Below are positions 55,019 through 63,085 of a DNA stretch of 64,000 nucleotides, in pieces (the stretch's first letter is position 1; each line of letters starts with the position of its first letter). Origin of the DNA: JAEUMD01 sp044222395 (GTDB lineage Bacteria > Pseudomonadota > Alphaproteobacteria > Rhizobiales > Hyphomicrobiaceae); NCBI GenBank assembly GCA_044222395.1, contig JBGANK010000007.1:1-64000 (forward strand), read 5' to 3'. The translations under genes and the position numbers were made by a program. The notes below the pieces were generated by a model that did not search any database, was not told the DNA's origin, and was given only the letters and a program-made list of their open reading frames with translations.

Positions 55019-56125
55019 TTGGGCAGACTCGATTCAGTTGCGCTGGTGATGAGTCGTGGGGTGGCTGCTGCCGCTTTGCTGGCGCTCGCCTCGTGCACAT
55101 CCGCAGATCAATTGAGCTTGCCGAAGCCCGGCGAGAGCAGCGGGGCGGCCAGCGACAAACAACAAGGCGTTGAATGGCCCGCTCCACCGGAGAAGGCGCG
55201 CTATCGCTTGAGCGCCGTGCTGGTGGGCGAACAGACGGTCACCGGCAAGAACTCAGGCAGCGACTTCCTGTCGGATGTGGGCCGCGCGATCGCCGGTCTC
55301 GCGGTCGGCCAACAAAAGTACAAAGAGCTTCAGCGGCCGACATCGGGACTGACCCTCGAAGACGGCTCGGTGCTGGTGGTGGACGCGGGCCTGAAGGCGC
55401 TGGTTCGCTTCGATTTCGCCAACAAGGAATTCGCGATCTGGAGCGAAACCGGCGAAAATCGTGGCTTCAGGTCGCCGGTCGCTGTCGCGGGCGACGGTGA
55501 AGGCGGCTATTTGGTTTCCGATTCCGAACTCGCCAAGGTCGTACGGCTCGGCAAGGATGGCAAGCCGCGCGGGGAGTTTGGTGCTGGCGCCTTCACTCGC
55601 CCCACTGGCATCGTACGCGATCCCGGTAGCGGCGCAATTTTCGTGGCCGATTCCGCCAAGCACGTGGTCAAGAAGTTCAGCTCGTCTGGCGCTCTGCTGG
55701 CGACCATTGGCGGACCGGGCGAGGCGGTGGGCCAATTCAACGCTCCCACCTATCTCAGCTTTGCCAATGGCCGATTGTTCGTCAGCGATACGCTGAATTT
55801 CCGCGTCCAGTCGTTCGATGCGAACGGCGCCTCGCCCACCAGCTTCGGCAAGGCCGGTCTCTACGTCGGCCAGTTCACGCGGCCCAAGGGCGTGGCCATC
55901 GGTGGCGACGGTCGGATCTATGTCGTCGAGTCGCGGCAAGACCATCTGCTGGTATTCGACCCCAAGGGCCAGCTGCTGTTGCCGATCGAAGGCCGCGGCG
56001 CGGTTGGCGCGTTCTACTTGCCCGCAGGAGTGTGGACGGACTCCAAGAACAACGTCTACGTTGCCGACATGTTCAATGGCCGCGTCGTCGTCCTAAAAGA
56101 ACTCACCAAGTTGTCCGAGGGGTAG
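55019..56125 (+). CDS. NHL-repeat beta-propeller lipoprotein (copy 2)
   Basis: The start is likely TTG 55019, which has GGAG; ATG 55049 is the alternative. The lipobox LASC sets Cys at 26 of the long form. After a linker, about six NHL-type blades follow from residue 105 (SGLTLEDGSVLVVDAGLKAL, PTGIVRDPGSGAIFVAD, PKGVAIGGDGRIYVVES). It is a paralog of the lipoprotein at 46237 and, like it, lies directly before a multiheme cytochrome (2 bases gap). A role in docking or assembling that cytochrome at the membrane is inferred. Confidence 0.88.
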   Translation: MGRLDSVALVMSRGVAAAALLALASCTSADQLSLPKPGESSGAASDKQQGVEWPAPPEKARYRLSAVLVGEQTVTGKNSGSDFLSDVGRAIAGLAVGQQKYKELQRPTSGLTLEDGSVLVVDAGLKALVRFDFANKEFAIWSETGENRGFRSPVAVAGDGEGGYLVSDSELAKVVRLGKDGKPRGEFGAGAFTRPTGIVRDPGSGAIFVADSAKHVVKKFSSSGALLATIGGPGEAVGQFNAPTYLSFANGRLFVSDTLNFRVQSFDANGASPTSFGKAGLYVGQFTRPKGVAIGGDGRIYVVESRQDHLLVFDPKGQLLLPIEGRGAVGAFYLPAGVWTDSKNNVYVADMFNGRVVVLKELTKLSEG

Positions 56126-56127
56126 GA

Positions 56128-58563
56128 ATGCGGCCGCGCTTGTTACCCCTTCTCCGGATCGTCACACGGGTCGCCCTGCTCTGCGCGCTGTGCGCGCTTG
56201 CGCCGCTGATCGACCCTGCGCACGCCGATCGCTTCGCCGACATCGCCAACACCAAGCACAATCTAGCGCTCAGCGGACCAGGCAAGGTGCGCTCCAACCA
56301 GGACCAGATCTGCGTATTCTGCCACACGCCACACGCTGCCAATGAGCAGGCACCTCCGCCGCTTTGGAACCGGGTCCTCTCTAACGCGACCTACAAGCCG
56401 TATGCCTCTTCGTCGTTCGACGCCGGCAGGCGGCCCGGCTGGCATGACTATGGCGGTGCGGGCCAGCCGGGCGGAGCTTCCAAGCTCTGCCTGTCATGCC
56501 ATGACGGTACGATCGCGCTGGGCTCGGTGCTGGTGCTTGGCGGACGCACGAACCCGGACATCAAGGTTTCGGGCACTGCGCCCGACGGAACGATGCCTGC
56601 CGGCGAGGGAGCATCGAGCGGCTTCACGCGACGCCTGGGAACCGACCTCACCAACGATCACCCGATCTCGTTCACCTACGATGACCGGCTCGCAAACGAC
56701 GACGGCGAGTTGCGCCGTCCGACGGCGACGCCGGATGTGGGTCCACGCAAGCCCGGTCACCAGCCGGCTCTGCCGCTGTCGGGCACCATGCTGGAATGCA
56801 CGTCGTGTCACGATCCGCATATCCGCGGCACCGGCCCAGAGAACATCAAGTTCCTGCGGCTCAACCGGTTCCAGGAAGTTCCGGCAACGAGCCCATTCTT
56901 CGAAAAGCAGCGCGACCAGATTTGCCTAGGTTGCCATGAAAAGGAAGGCTGGATCGACTCCGCCCACGCCAACCTGAACGTCGCCAACGAGACCTACACC
57001 GCCAACGCCGCCAACCTCAGGGAGTTTCCGGTTGGAATGCAGGTCTGGCGCGCCGGCTGCCTGAACTGCCATGACACGCATACTGTTCGTGGCGCCCGGC
57101 GTCTGGTCCGCGAGGCCACCGACAGCATCCTGCGTCCCAAGCAGGGCGGCCAGTCGGCCATCGAGGAAGGCTGCTACCAGTGCCATTCCTCGACCGAGCA
57201 CGTATTGAACGGCCAGGGCGTGCAGGGCTCGAGCGTTCCCGACATCAAGCAGGACTTCTTGAGCCCGCGGCGCATGCCGATCGATGAACGCCCTGAGGTG
57301 CACGACATCGGCACTGGTTCAGAGCCCCAACCGGGCAAGGACTTCATCGAGAGCCGCAAGCTGCTCGGCCGCGGCAGCGACCGCAATCGCCATGTCGAGT
57401 GCACGGATTGCCATCATCCGCATCGCGTGATCCGCAACCGCATCTTCAACGCCGTGCCCTCGGTTCCTGACATCGTCGGCACGCGCGATCGAACCCCGGG
57501 CGTTCCGCAGACCAACATCGCCTCGGGCGTGCTGCGTGGCAGTTGGGGCGTCGAGCCGGTTTACGGTTCGCCCGACTTCCTGGCGCCGCCCGCGGTCTTC
57601 AACATCAAACGGGGCAATCCGCCGGTTTTGGGCTCTACGGCCGCCTCCGCGCCGTGGGTCACGCGCGAATATCAGGTCTGCCTCAAGTGCCACTCCACCT
57701 ATGGCTACAACCGGCCTCCTGAGCTGGGGCAGAGCCGTGGCGGCACGCCGCCGGGAACCAACGCCGTCAAGCGCTACACCGATCAGGCGATGGAATTCCA
57801 GGCCCCACCGGGCGACAAGGGCGAGCCGACCAAGGTCGTCAACGGCGAGTTGCAAGCCATTCACCGCTCGTGGCATCCGGTAATCGCCGAGACCGGTCGC
57901 ACGCCTGAGATCCGCGGCGACGCCGACCCCAATCTGTGGCTTCCGCCGTGGAACCTGCCTGACCAGATCGGCGTGCAGACCATGTATTGCTCGGATTGTC
58001 ATGGCTCGGAGACCGCGCCGGCCACCATTATACCGAACGGTGGCGAGAACGGCCGCTCGTGGGGCCCTCACGGCTCAGTCAACAACTTCATCCTGAAGGG
58101 CGGCTTCAGCGCAAATACCGGCAAGCCGGGCACCGAGGGTGACATCTGCTTCAAGTGCCACAGGTACGAGGCCTATGCGACGGAGGCGGGCACCGACCTC
58201 AGGAGCGGCTTCTCGACCGGAAGCGGCGGCGACAAGAAGAACCTGCACGCATTCCACGCTGACAAGCTCGATCGTAATCTGCAGTGCACCTGGTGCCATA
58301 TAGCAGTTCCACATGGATGGAAGAACAAGGCGTTCCTCGTCAACCTGAACGACGTGGGTCCGGAAGGCGGCCTGCCGCCCGGAACCGAGGTTCGCATCGG
58401 CGACAACGGCCCGCCATACACGAACGGACCGTACTACCTCGGCTCCGTTTTGAAGGTTCTCCAATTCGCCAAGAGCGGTGACTGGGACCCCGACAATTGC
58501 GGCTCCAAATCGGGCAAGAAGGGCAAGGACTGGATGAAGGAAGCTTGCGCGAACCTGCCATGA
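56128..58563 (+). CDS. 11-heme cytochrome c, OmcE-like N-terminus
   Basis: This 811-residue product starts after GAGGGGTAGGA, with a signal peptide ending near AHAD (34). Eleven CxxCH motifs begin at residues 62, 121, 224, 266, 311, 349, 425, 518, 621, 674 and 720. The first four follow the layout of the tetraheme protein at 47434 (IANTKHNLALSGPG, ICVFCHTPH, LCLSCHDGT, CTSCHDPH), so it looks like that domain extended C-terminally. No lipobox, so it is soluble or surface-held by partners. It is the best candidate for the long-range or extracellular conductor. It is followed by cytochrome-maturation genes 11 bases later. Confidence 0.93.
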   Translation: MRPRLLPLLRIVTRVALLCALCALAPLIDPAHADRFADIANTKHNLALSGPGKVRSNQDQICVFCHTPHAANEQAPPPLWNRVLSNATYKPYASSSFDAGRRPGWHDYGGAGQPGGASKLCLSCHDGTIALGSVLVLGGRTNPDIKVSGTAPDGTMPAGEGASSGFTRRLGTDLTNDHPISFTYDDRLANDDGELRRPTATPDVGPRKPGHQPALPLSGTMLECTSCHDPHIRGTGPENIKFLRLNRFQEVPATSPFFEKQRDQICLGCHEKEGWIDSAHANLNVANETYTANAANLREFPVGMQVWRAGCLNCHDTHTVRGARRLVREATDSILRPKQGGQSAIEEGCYQCHSSTEHVLNGQGVQGSSVPDIKQDFLSPRRMPIDERPEVHDIGTGSEPQPGKDFIESRKLLGRGSDRNRHVECTDCHHPHRVIRNRIFNAVPSVPDIVGTRDRTPGVPQTNIASGVLRGSWGVEPVYGSPDFLAPPAVFNIKRGNPPVLGSTAASAPWVTREYQVCLKCHSTYGYNRPPELGQSRGGTPPGTNAVKRYTDQAMEFQAPPGDKGEPTKVVNGELQAIHRSWHPVIAETGRTPEIRGDADPNLWLPPWNLPDQIGVQTMYCSDCHGSETAPATIIPNGGENGRSWGPHGSVNNFILKGGFSANTGKPGTEGDICFKCHRYEAYATEAGTDLRSGFSTGSGGDKKNLHAFHADKLDRNLQCTWCHIAVPHGWKNKAFLVNLNDVGPEGGLPPGTEVRIGDNGPPYTNGPYYLGSVLKVLQFAKSGDWDPDNCGSKSGKKGKDWMKEACANLP

Positions 58564-58573
58564 GGACCGCGCC

Positions 58574-59575
58574 ATGAAGGATACCCTTCGCAAGACTGTG
58601 CGCCGCCTCGCCTCCGCGGAGATGACCTCCGCACTGATCGTGTTGTGCGCCGCCATTGCCATCGCCGGAATCTACGGCCTGGTACACACCGCCAACTGGA
58701 TGGTGCTGCCAATCGCTTTGGTATTGGCCAATCTGCTGGCGGCGCTGGCGACCAATGCCAAGTTGAAAAGCCAGCCGATGCTGTTCGCCTTTCACGCGGC
58801 GCTCGTCGCGCTTGTCGGCACCATCGGGCTTGATCGACTGAATTCGATGTCGGGACGCGTCGAGGTCACCGAGGGCTCCATGTTCGACGCCTCGACCGTG
58901 ACGGCGCAGGCAGGGCTATTGCATCGCCTGCGTCTGGACGAGGTCAAATTCCTGCAGGGCCAGTTCGAAATCACCTACGCGCCGGGCATGAAACGGCGCC
59001 GGACCGAGAGCATCATCCGCATTCCCCAGCAGGACGGCAGCTGGAACGAAGTGCGCGTTGGCGACGACACACCGCTGATCTTCGGCGACTATCGTTTCTA
59101 CACGACGCGCCACAAGGGCTATGCGCCGATCCTGACGTACGTGAACGAATCCGGTGCGGCCAAGACCGGTGCCATCCACTTGCCGTCCTACCCGATGCAC
59201 GACAACAACCAGGGACAAACCTGGACACCACCGGGAACGAAAAGGCCGTTGAAGGTCTGGCTGCACATCCCCGAGCCGGTGTTCGAAGAGGACAAGGCCT
59301 GGAAATTCGCCAAGCCAGCCAACACCCGGCTGGTGGTAATTGACGGCGAGCAGCGCCACGAACTGCAATTGGGCGAGATCGCCGCGCTGGGTTCAGCGCA
59401 GATTCGCTATGACGGGCTGCGCAGCTGGATGGGCTACAACATTGTCGGTCAGTCCATGACGCACTGGATCGCCGCAGCCGCATTCATCGCCTGCTTGACG
59501 CTACTTGCCCATGTGCTGGTTGTTCTCTTCAGCGGCGCCCGATTGACGGTGACGGAGGGTCAGCATGGCAGCTGA
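58574..59575 (+). CDS. resB: ResB-like cytochrome c maturation protein (System II)
   Basis: This 333-residue product has three membrane spans near the N-terminus (about 18-37, 43-60 and 68-86), a large periplasmic domain (about 90-295) with IIRIPQQDGSWNEVRVGDD and FGDYRFYTTRHKGYAPILTYV, and a final span (about 302-322). This is the ResB/Ccs1 layout, shortened against typical members. With CcsA it exports heme and joins it to CxxCH. It overlaps the CcsA gene by 11 bases. Confidence 0.85.
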   Translation: MKDTLRKTVRRLASAEMTSALIVLCAAIAIAGIYGLVHTANWMVLPIALVLANLLAALATNAKLKSQPMLFAFHAALVALVGTIGLDRLNSMSGRVEVTEGSMFDASTVTAQAGLLHRLRLDEVKFLQGQFEITYAPGMKRRRTESIIRIPQQDGSWNEVRVGDDTPLIFGDYRFYTTRHKGYAPILTYVNESGAAKTGAIHLPSYPMHDNNQGQTWTPPGTKRPLKVWLHIPEPVFEEDKAWKFAKPANTRLVVIDGEQRHELQLGEIAALGSAQIRYDGLRSWMGYNIVGQSMTHWIAAAAFIACLTLLAHVLVVLFSGARLTVTEGQHGS

Positions 59576-60401
59576 GATCGCCGCGCAGAATGGAGCTGCC
59601 TTTGAAGCGCAATTGCTGGCGATCGCCGTCGTGCTCTATCTGGCAGCGATGGCGCATTCACTTTACTCCACCGCATTCGGCAAAGGTCGCCAGGGGGTGA
59701 CCTTCGGGCTGATGGCGGCAGCACTCGCGTTTCACACGGTCTCGATCGCGTATCGGTGGATCAGACTCGACCATGGGCCATATGTGGATATGTTCGAGGT
59801 GCTCTCCAGCAACGTTTTGAGCCTGCACGTTGCTGCCTTCTTGGTGTTCCTCGCACTGCCGCGCCTGCGGCCTGCGCTCGCGACGACGCTACCACTGCTG
59901 GCGGTTCTGACCGTCTGGATGTGGTTCACGCCGGCGCGCGACACGTTGACTCCCGTGACCTACGCCACGATCTGGCTGCCGATCCATGTGACGCTGGGCA
60001 AGTTTTTCCTGGGGCTGGCCACGCCCGCAGCCGGGTTGGGTCTCGTGCTGGTCGGCCGCAAGGGGTTGCGCACGCGGTTCTCGAGCCTGCCCGATTCAGA
60101 TTCGTTGGAAATCGACATCTATCGCCTGCTGCTGATCGCTGTTGTGTTCCAAAGCGCGATGCTTGTCGCCGGCGGCGCCTGGGCACAGAATGCCTGGTCG
60201 CGCTATTGGGCCTGGGATCCACTGGAGAGTTGGGCCTTCGTAACCTGGACCGCCACACTCCTGTTCCTGCATCTGCGCCCGCGCAGCGGAGCACGGCCGA
60301 TGCTGGCGGCGATCTTCAGTCTCCTCATCTTCGGCTTGGCGTTCTATACGTTTTTCGGCGTGCCGTTCATCTCGACCGCGCCACACAAGGGAGCGATCTG
60401 A
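59565..60401 (+). CDS. ccsA: CcsA-type cytochrome c synthase subunit (System II)
   Basis: This 278-residue protein has about eight membrane spans. The heme-handling WWD domain is clear near residues 206-222 (WAQNAWSRYWAWDPLES), and His residues near TM ends (HTVSIAYRW, LHVAAFL, PIHVTLGKF) are candidate ligands. CcsA and ResB together form the System II heme lyase. The stop overlaps the next start as TGATG. Confidence 0.92.
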   Translation: MAAEIAAQNGAAFEAQLLAIAVVLYLAAMAHSLYSTAFGKGRQGVTFGLMAAALAFHTVSIAYRWIRLDHGPYVDMFEVLSSNVLSLHVAAFLVFLALPRLRPALATTLPLLAVLTVWMWFTPARDTLTPVTYATIWLPIHVTLGKFFLGLATPAAGLGLVLVGRKGLRTRFSSLPDSDSLEIDIYRLLLIAVVFQSAMLVAGGAWAQNAWSRYWAWDPLESWAFVTWTATLLFLHLRPRSGARPMLAAIFSLLIFGLAFYTFFGVPFISTAPHKGAI

Positions 60402-61729
60402 TGAGTATGGAGGTCGCAGTCCGGCGCCGCCGCCGCTCGCACGTGCTGTTGGCCGCTTTGATCATCATGGTCATAGGCGCGGTTGGCCTGTTCCTCGGCA
60501 TCATGCCGGGCAGCGGTCCCGAGATTGGGACAGTGCAGCAGCAGGTCAAAACGAAGAATATAACGCCTTTCGGTCAGGCCTTTGCTCGCGGCATAGAGGC
60601 GATGCGCCTTGGTGATGCGCAAACGGCGGCAACCGCCTTCGATGAAGCGCGCGCCATCAATCCCCACGTTGCCGACGCACATATCAATCTCGGCTTCGCC
60701 TATCTGGCGATGAAGCGTCATGCGGAAGCAACCACCGCATTCGATCGTGCGCTGACCATCGATCCCAAGAAGATCAACACGTATTACGGGCTCGCTGCCG
60801 CGCTCGAAGCGACAGGCGATCGCAAGGGCGCGATTGGTGCGATGCGTACATATGTGCATCTCACCCCTGAAACGGATCCGTTCCGGCGCAAGGCGCTTTC
60901 AGCACTTTGGGAATGGGAGGCGGCCGACAAGGCCGAGGCATCGAAAACCGCCAAGGGCGCTACATCACAACATGACAAGAGCGCCGCCGAAAAGCCCGAC
61001 GCTGTGGCGACAACGGAACCGGCAACCAACGCCGCATCGCCAACCGATAAGAGTGAGGCGCAGCAGCCAGTCAATCCCGGCCCGAAATCCGAATCGACAG
61101 TAGTCGCAACGGCATCTGGGTCCACCCCGGCTACAACAGAGACCAATTCCGTTGCAATCGCGGAAAAGTCTGAATCGCCGATGACCGCAACGACGTCTGA
61201 TGCCGCCCCCAAGACGACGAAATCCGATACCACAGTGGTTGCAGCAACCGACACAAGGCTTAGCGATGCGCCCGCGCCCCGCGAAACTCCGCCACCGCCG
61301 GCACCGCTGCCAGCAATTGCCGACACTCCCGACGCGCTGAACCCGCCCGCGGGAATGATATCCATCGTCAACTTCTGGGCGTCGTGGTGCGGCCCCTGTC
61401 GTGCAGAGATGCCGAGTTTGCAATCCTTTGCCGCTGCTCTCGATCCGGCGCGCTATCGTCTCGTCGGGCTCAATATTGACAAGGATCGCGATTTCGCGCG
61501 AGAGTTCATGCGCGAAACGGGGGTATCTTTCGGCAATTTCTGGGACGGCAAGGGCACCTACGCGCGTGAGCGCTTCCAGGTCGAATCCTACCCGCAGACA
61601 CTGTTTCTCGATTCGAGCGGCGCTGTGCTTGCTCGCGTCATTGGAGCCCGCGAATGGTCCGCGGATTCTGCAGAGCAGACAGTGACAGAGATCCTCGCTG
61701 CGGGTCGACAGAAAACGGAGCTGAAATGA
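60401..61729 (+). CDS. TPR protein fused to TlpA/ResA-like thioredoxin
   Basis: This 442-residue product has one N-terminal anchor (about 14-34), two to three TPR units (about 55-165: AFARGIEAMRLGDAQTAATA, HINLGFAYLAMKRHAEA), a long Thr/Ala/Ser linker (about 180-310) and a thioredoxin domain (about 315-440) with active site WASWCGPC and a cis-Pro in ESYPQTLFLD. It should reduce apocytochrome CxxCH cysteines for heme attachment, as ResA/CcmG do. The TPR part may bind apocytochrome as CcmH/CcmI do in System I. It overlaps its neighbours at both ends. Confidence 0.88.
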   Translation: MSMEVAVRRRRRSHVLLAALIIMVIGAVGLFLGIMPGSGPEIGTVQQQVKTKNITPFGQAFARGIEAMRLGDAQTAATAFDEARAINPHVADAHINLGFAYLAMKRHAEATTAFDRALTIDPKKINTYYGLAAALEATGDRKGAIGAMRTYVHLTPETDPFRRKALSALWEWEAADKAEASKTAKGATSQHDKSAAEKPDAVATTEPATNAASPTDKSEAQQPVNPGPKSESTVVATASGSTPATTETNSVAIAEKSESPMTATTSDAAPKTTKSDTTVVAATDTRLSDAPAPRETPPPPAPLPAIADTPDALNPPAGMISIVNFWASWCGPCRAEMPSLQSFAAALDPARYRLVGLNIDKDRDFAREFMRETGVSFGNFWDGKGTYARERFQVESYPQTLFLDSSGAVLARVIGAREWSADSAEQTVTEILAAGRQKTELK

Positions 61730-62034
61730 GACGCTTCACACCTGTTGCTCTCGCATTGAGCGCTGCGTTACTTTCCGCGCCTGCCGAGGCTGGAGACGTC
61801 TTCAAGGGACGCAAGCTCTATGCCGAGCACTGCGCACGCTGTCATGGCAACAACGGCTTTTCGGTGATTCCCGGAACCCCGAATCTTGCCAGAGGCGAAG
61901 GGCTGATGGCACCCGAGCAAGTGTTGATACGTAGCTTGCGGTTCGGCAAGGGCCTGATGCCAGGCTATGAAGCGGTGATCCGCGGCGGGGGGCTGCTTGA
62001 TGTCTTGGCCTATTCGCGCTCGCTCCAGCGTTAG
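61726..62034 (+). CDS. Small monoheme cytochrome c
   Basis: This 102-residue product starts inside the previous stop (ATGA), with a signal peptide ending near AEAG (23). CARCH at 36-40 binds the heme and the Met in LMPGYE (about 83-88) is the likely sixth ligand: a class I cytochrome c or cytochrome c5/c6-like protein. It may be the soluble donor to the locus. Its end overlaps the next gene by 35 bases. Confidence 0.9.
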   Translation: MRRFTPVALALSAALLSAPAEAGDVFKGRKLYAEHCARCHGNNGFSVIPGTPNLARGEGLMAPEQVLIRSLRFGKGLMPGYEAVIRGGGLLDVLAYSRSLQR

Positions 62035-63085
62035 CCTCGCAACTCTGCTGGCGGCCTGGGCCGCGGCGTGCATTCCCGCCGCGGCCGACGACGTGCGCAA
62101 GGCCGAGTTCTACGGCCTGGGCGAGCAGAGCTATGTCCGCTCGCTGGCCGTTGACGCCAGGCAGAGCACGCTCTGGGTTGGCGCTTCCAATGGTGTGTTG
62201 GAGATCGACCTCGCCAGCATGGATCCGCGCAATCGCTACACGCGCAAGGACGGGCTGGCCAACGAGTACGTCTTCGCGATCGGACTGGCGCCGGACGGTG
62301 CAGTCTGGTTTGGCACCAACGCCGGCGGCACGTCGCGGCTGCATAAAGGCAAGTGGCGCACGTTCTTCCCCATGCACGGGCTCGCCGACTACTGGGTCTA
62401 CGCCTTCGCCTTCGATAGCAAGCAGCGGGTCTGGATCGGCACCTGGGACGGCGCCAACCTCTATGACCCCAGCACGGATACCTTCACCACCTATCACGAC
62501 GAGCTGATCAATCACTGGGTCTATGGTGTCGATATCGACGCGGAGGGCCGTGTCTGGTTCGGCACCGAGGGCGGCGTTTCCATGTTCGACGGCTCGAAGT
62601 GGCGCAGCTGGACCCACGCCGACGGGCTCGGAGCGCCAAATCACGCCGGCGTACCCACCAGCTCCAACACCGGGCTTGGCACGAAGTCGCGCCATGATCT
62701 CGACGTCAGCAAAGAAGGCAGCAGCAGCTACAACGAGAACTACGTGTTCGCTGTCCATGTCGATCGCACGGGACGCGGAGTTTGGTTCGGGATGTGGGGC
62801 GGTGGCGCGGCACTGCTGTCGCGCGACGGTGTGTGGACCAACTACACCAGCCGCGACGGGCTGGCGGGTGACATCGTCTATAGCCTTGCCCAGGATGAGA
62901 AGGGCGTCATGTGGTTCGGCACCAGCAAGGGCGTCTCCAGTTTCGACGGCACGCGCTGGACAAGCCACGACATCGGCCGTTCGCCCGCCCATGTCTATGC
63001 GCTTGCCGCTGTCAGCGGCGGCGATGTTTACGCCGGGGTGAAGGGCGGCGTGGTGCGGCTCATCGCGCCGAAGGCATCTCCATGA
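62000..63085 (+). CDS. Secreted regulator-type beta-propeller (copy 1)
   Basis: This 361-residue product starts at ATG 62000 after GGCGGGGGG. A signal peptide ends near PAAAD. Seven or so blades follow, each with VWFGT, VWIGT or MWFGT strands and DG turns (LAPDGAVWFGTNAGG, DAEGRVWFGTEGG), the pattern of two-component regulator propeller repeats. Here no membrane span or kinase follows, so it is a stand-alone periplasmic propeller. A paralog follows. It could sense a ligand or bind a partner protein; the sequence does not decide. The last 3 bases overlap the next start. Confidence 0.85.
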   Translation: MSWPIRARSSVSLATLLAAWAAACIPAAADDVRKAEFYGLGEQSYVRSLAVDARQSTLWVGASNGVLEIDLASMDPRNRYTRKDGLANEYVFAIGLAPDGAVWFGTNAGGTSRLHKGKWRTFFPMHGLADYWVYAFAFDSKQRVWIGTWDGANLYDPSTDTFTTYHDELINHWVYGVDIDAEGRVWFGTEGGVSMFDGSKWRSWTHADGLGAPNHAGVPTSSNTGLGTKSRHDLDVSKEGSSSYNENYVFAVHVDRTGRGVWFGMWGGGAALLSRDGVWTNYTSRDGLAGDIVYSLAQDEKGVMWFGTSKGVSSFDGTRWTSHDIGRSPAHVYALAAVSGGDVYAGVKGGVVRLIAPKASP

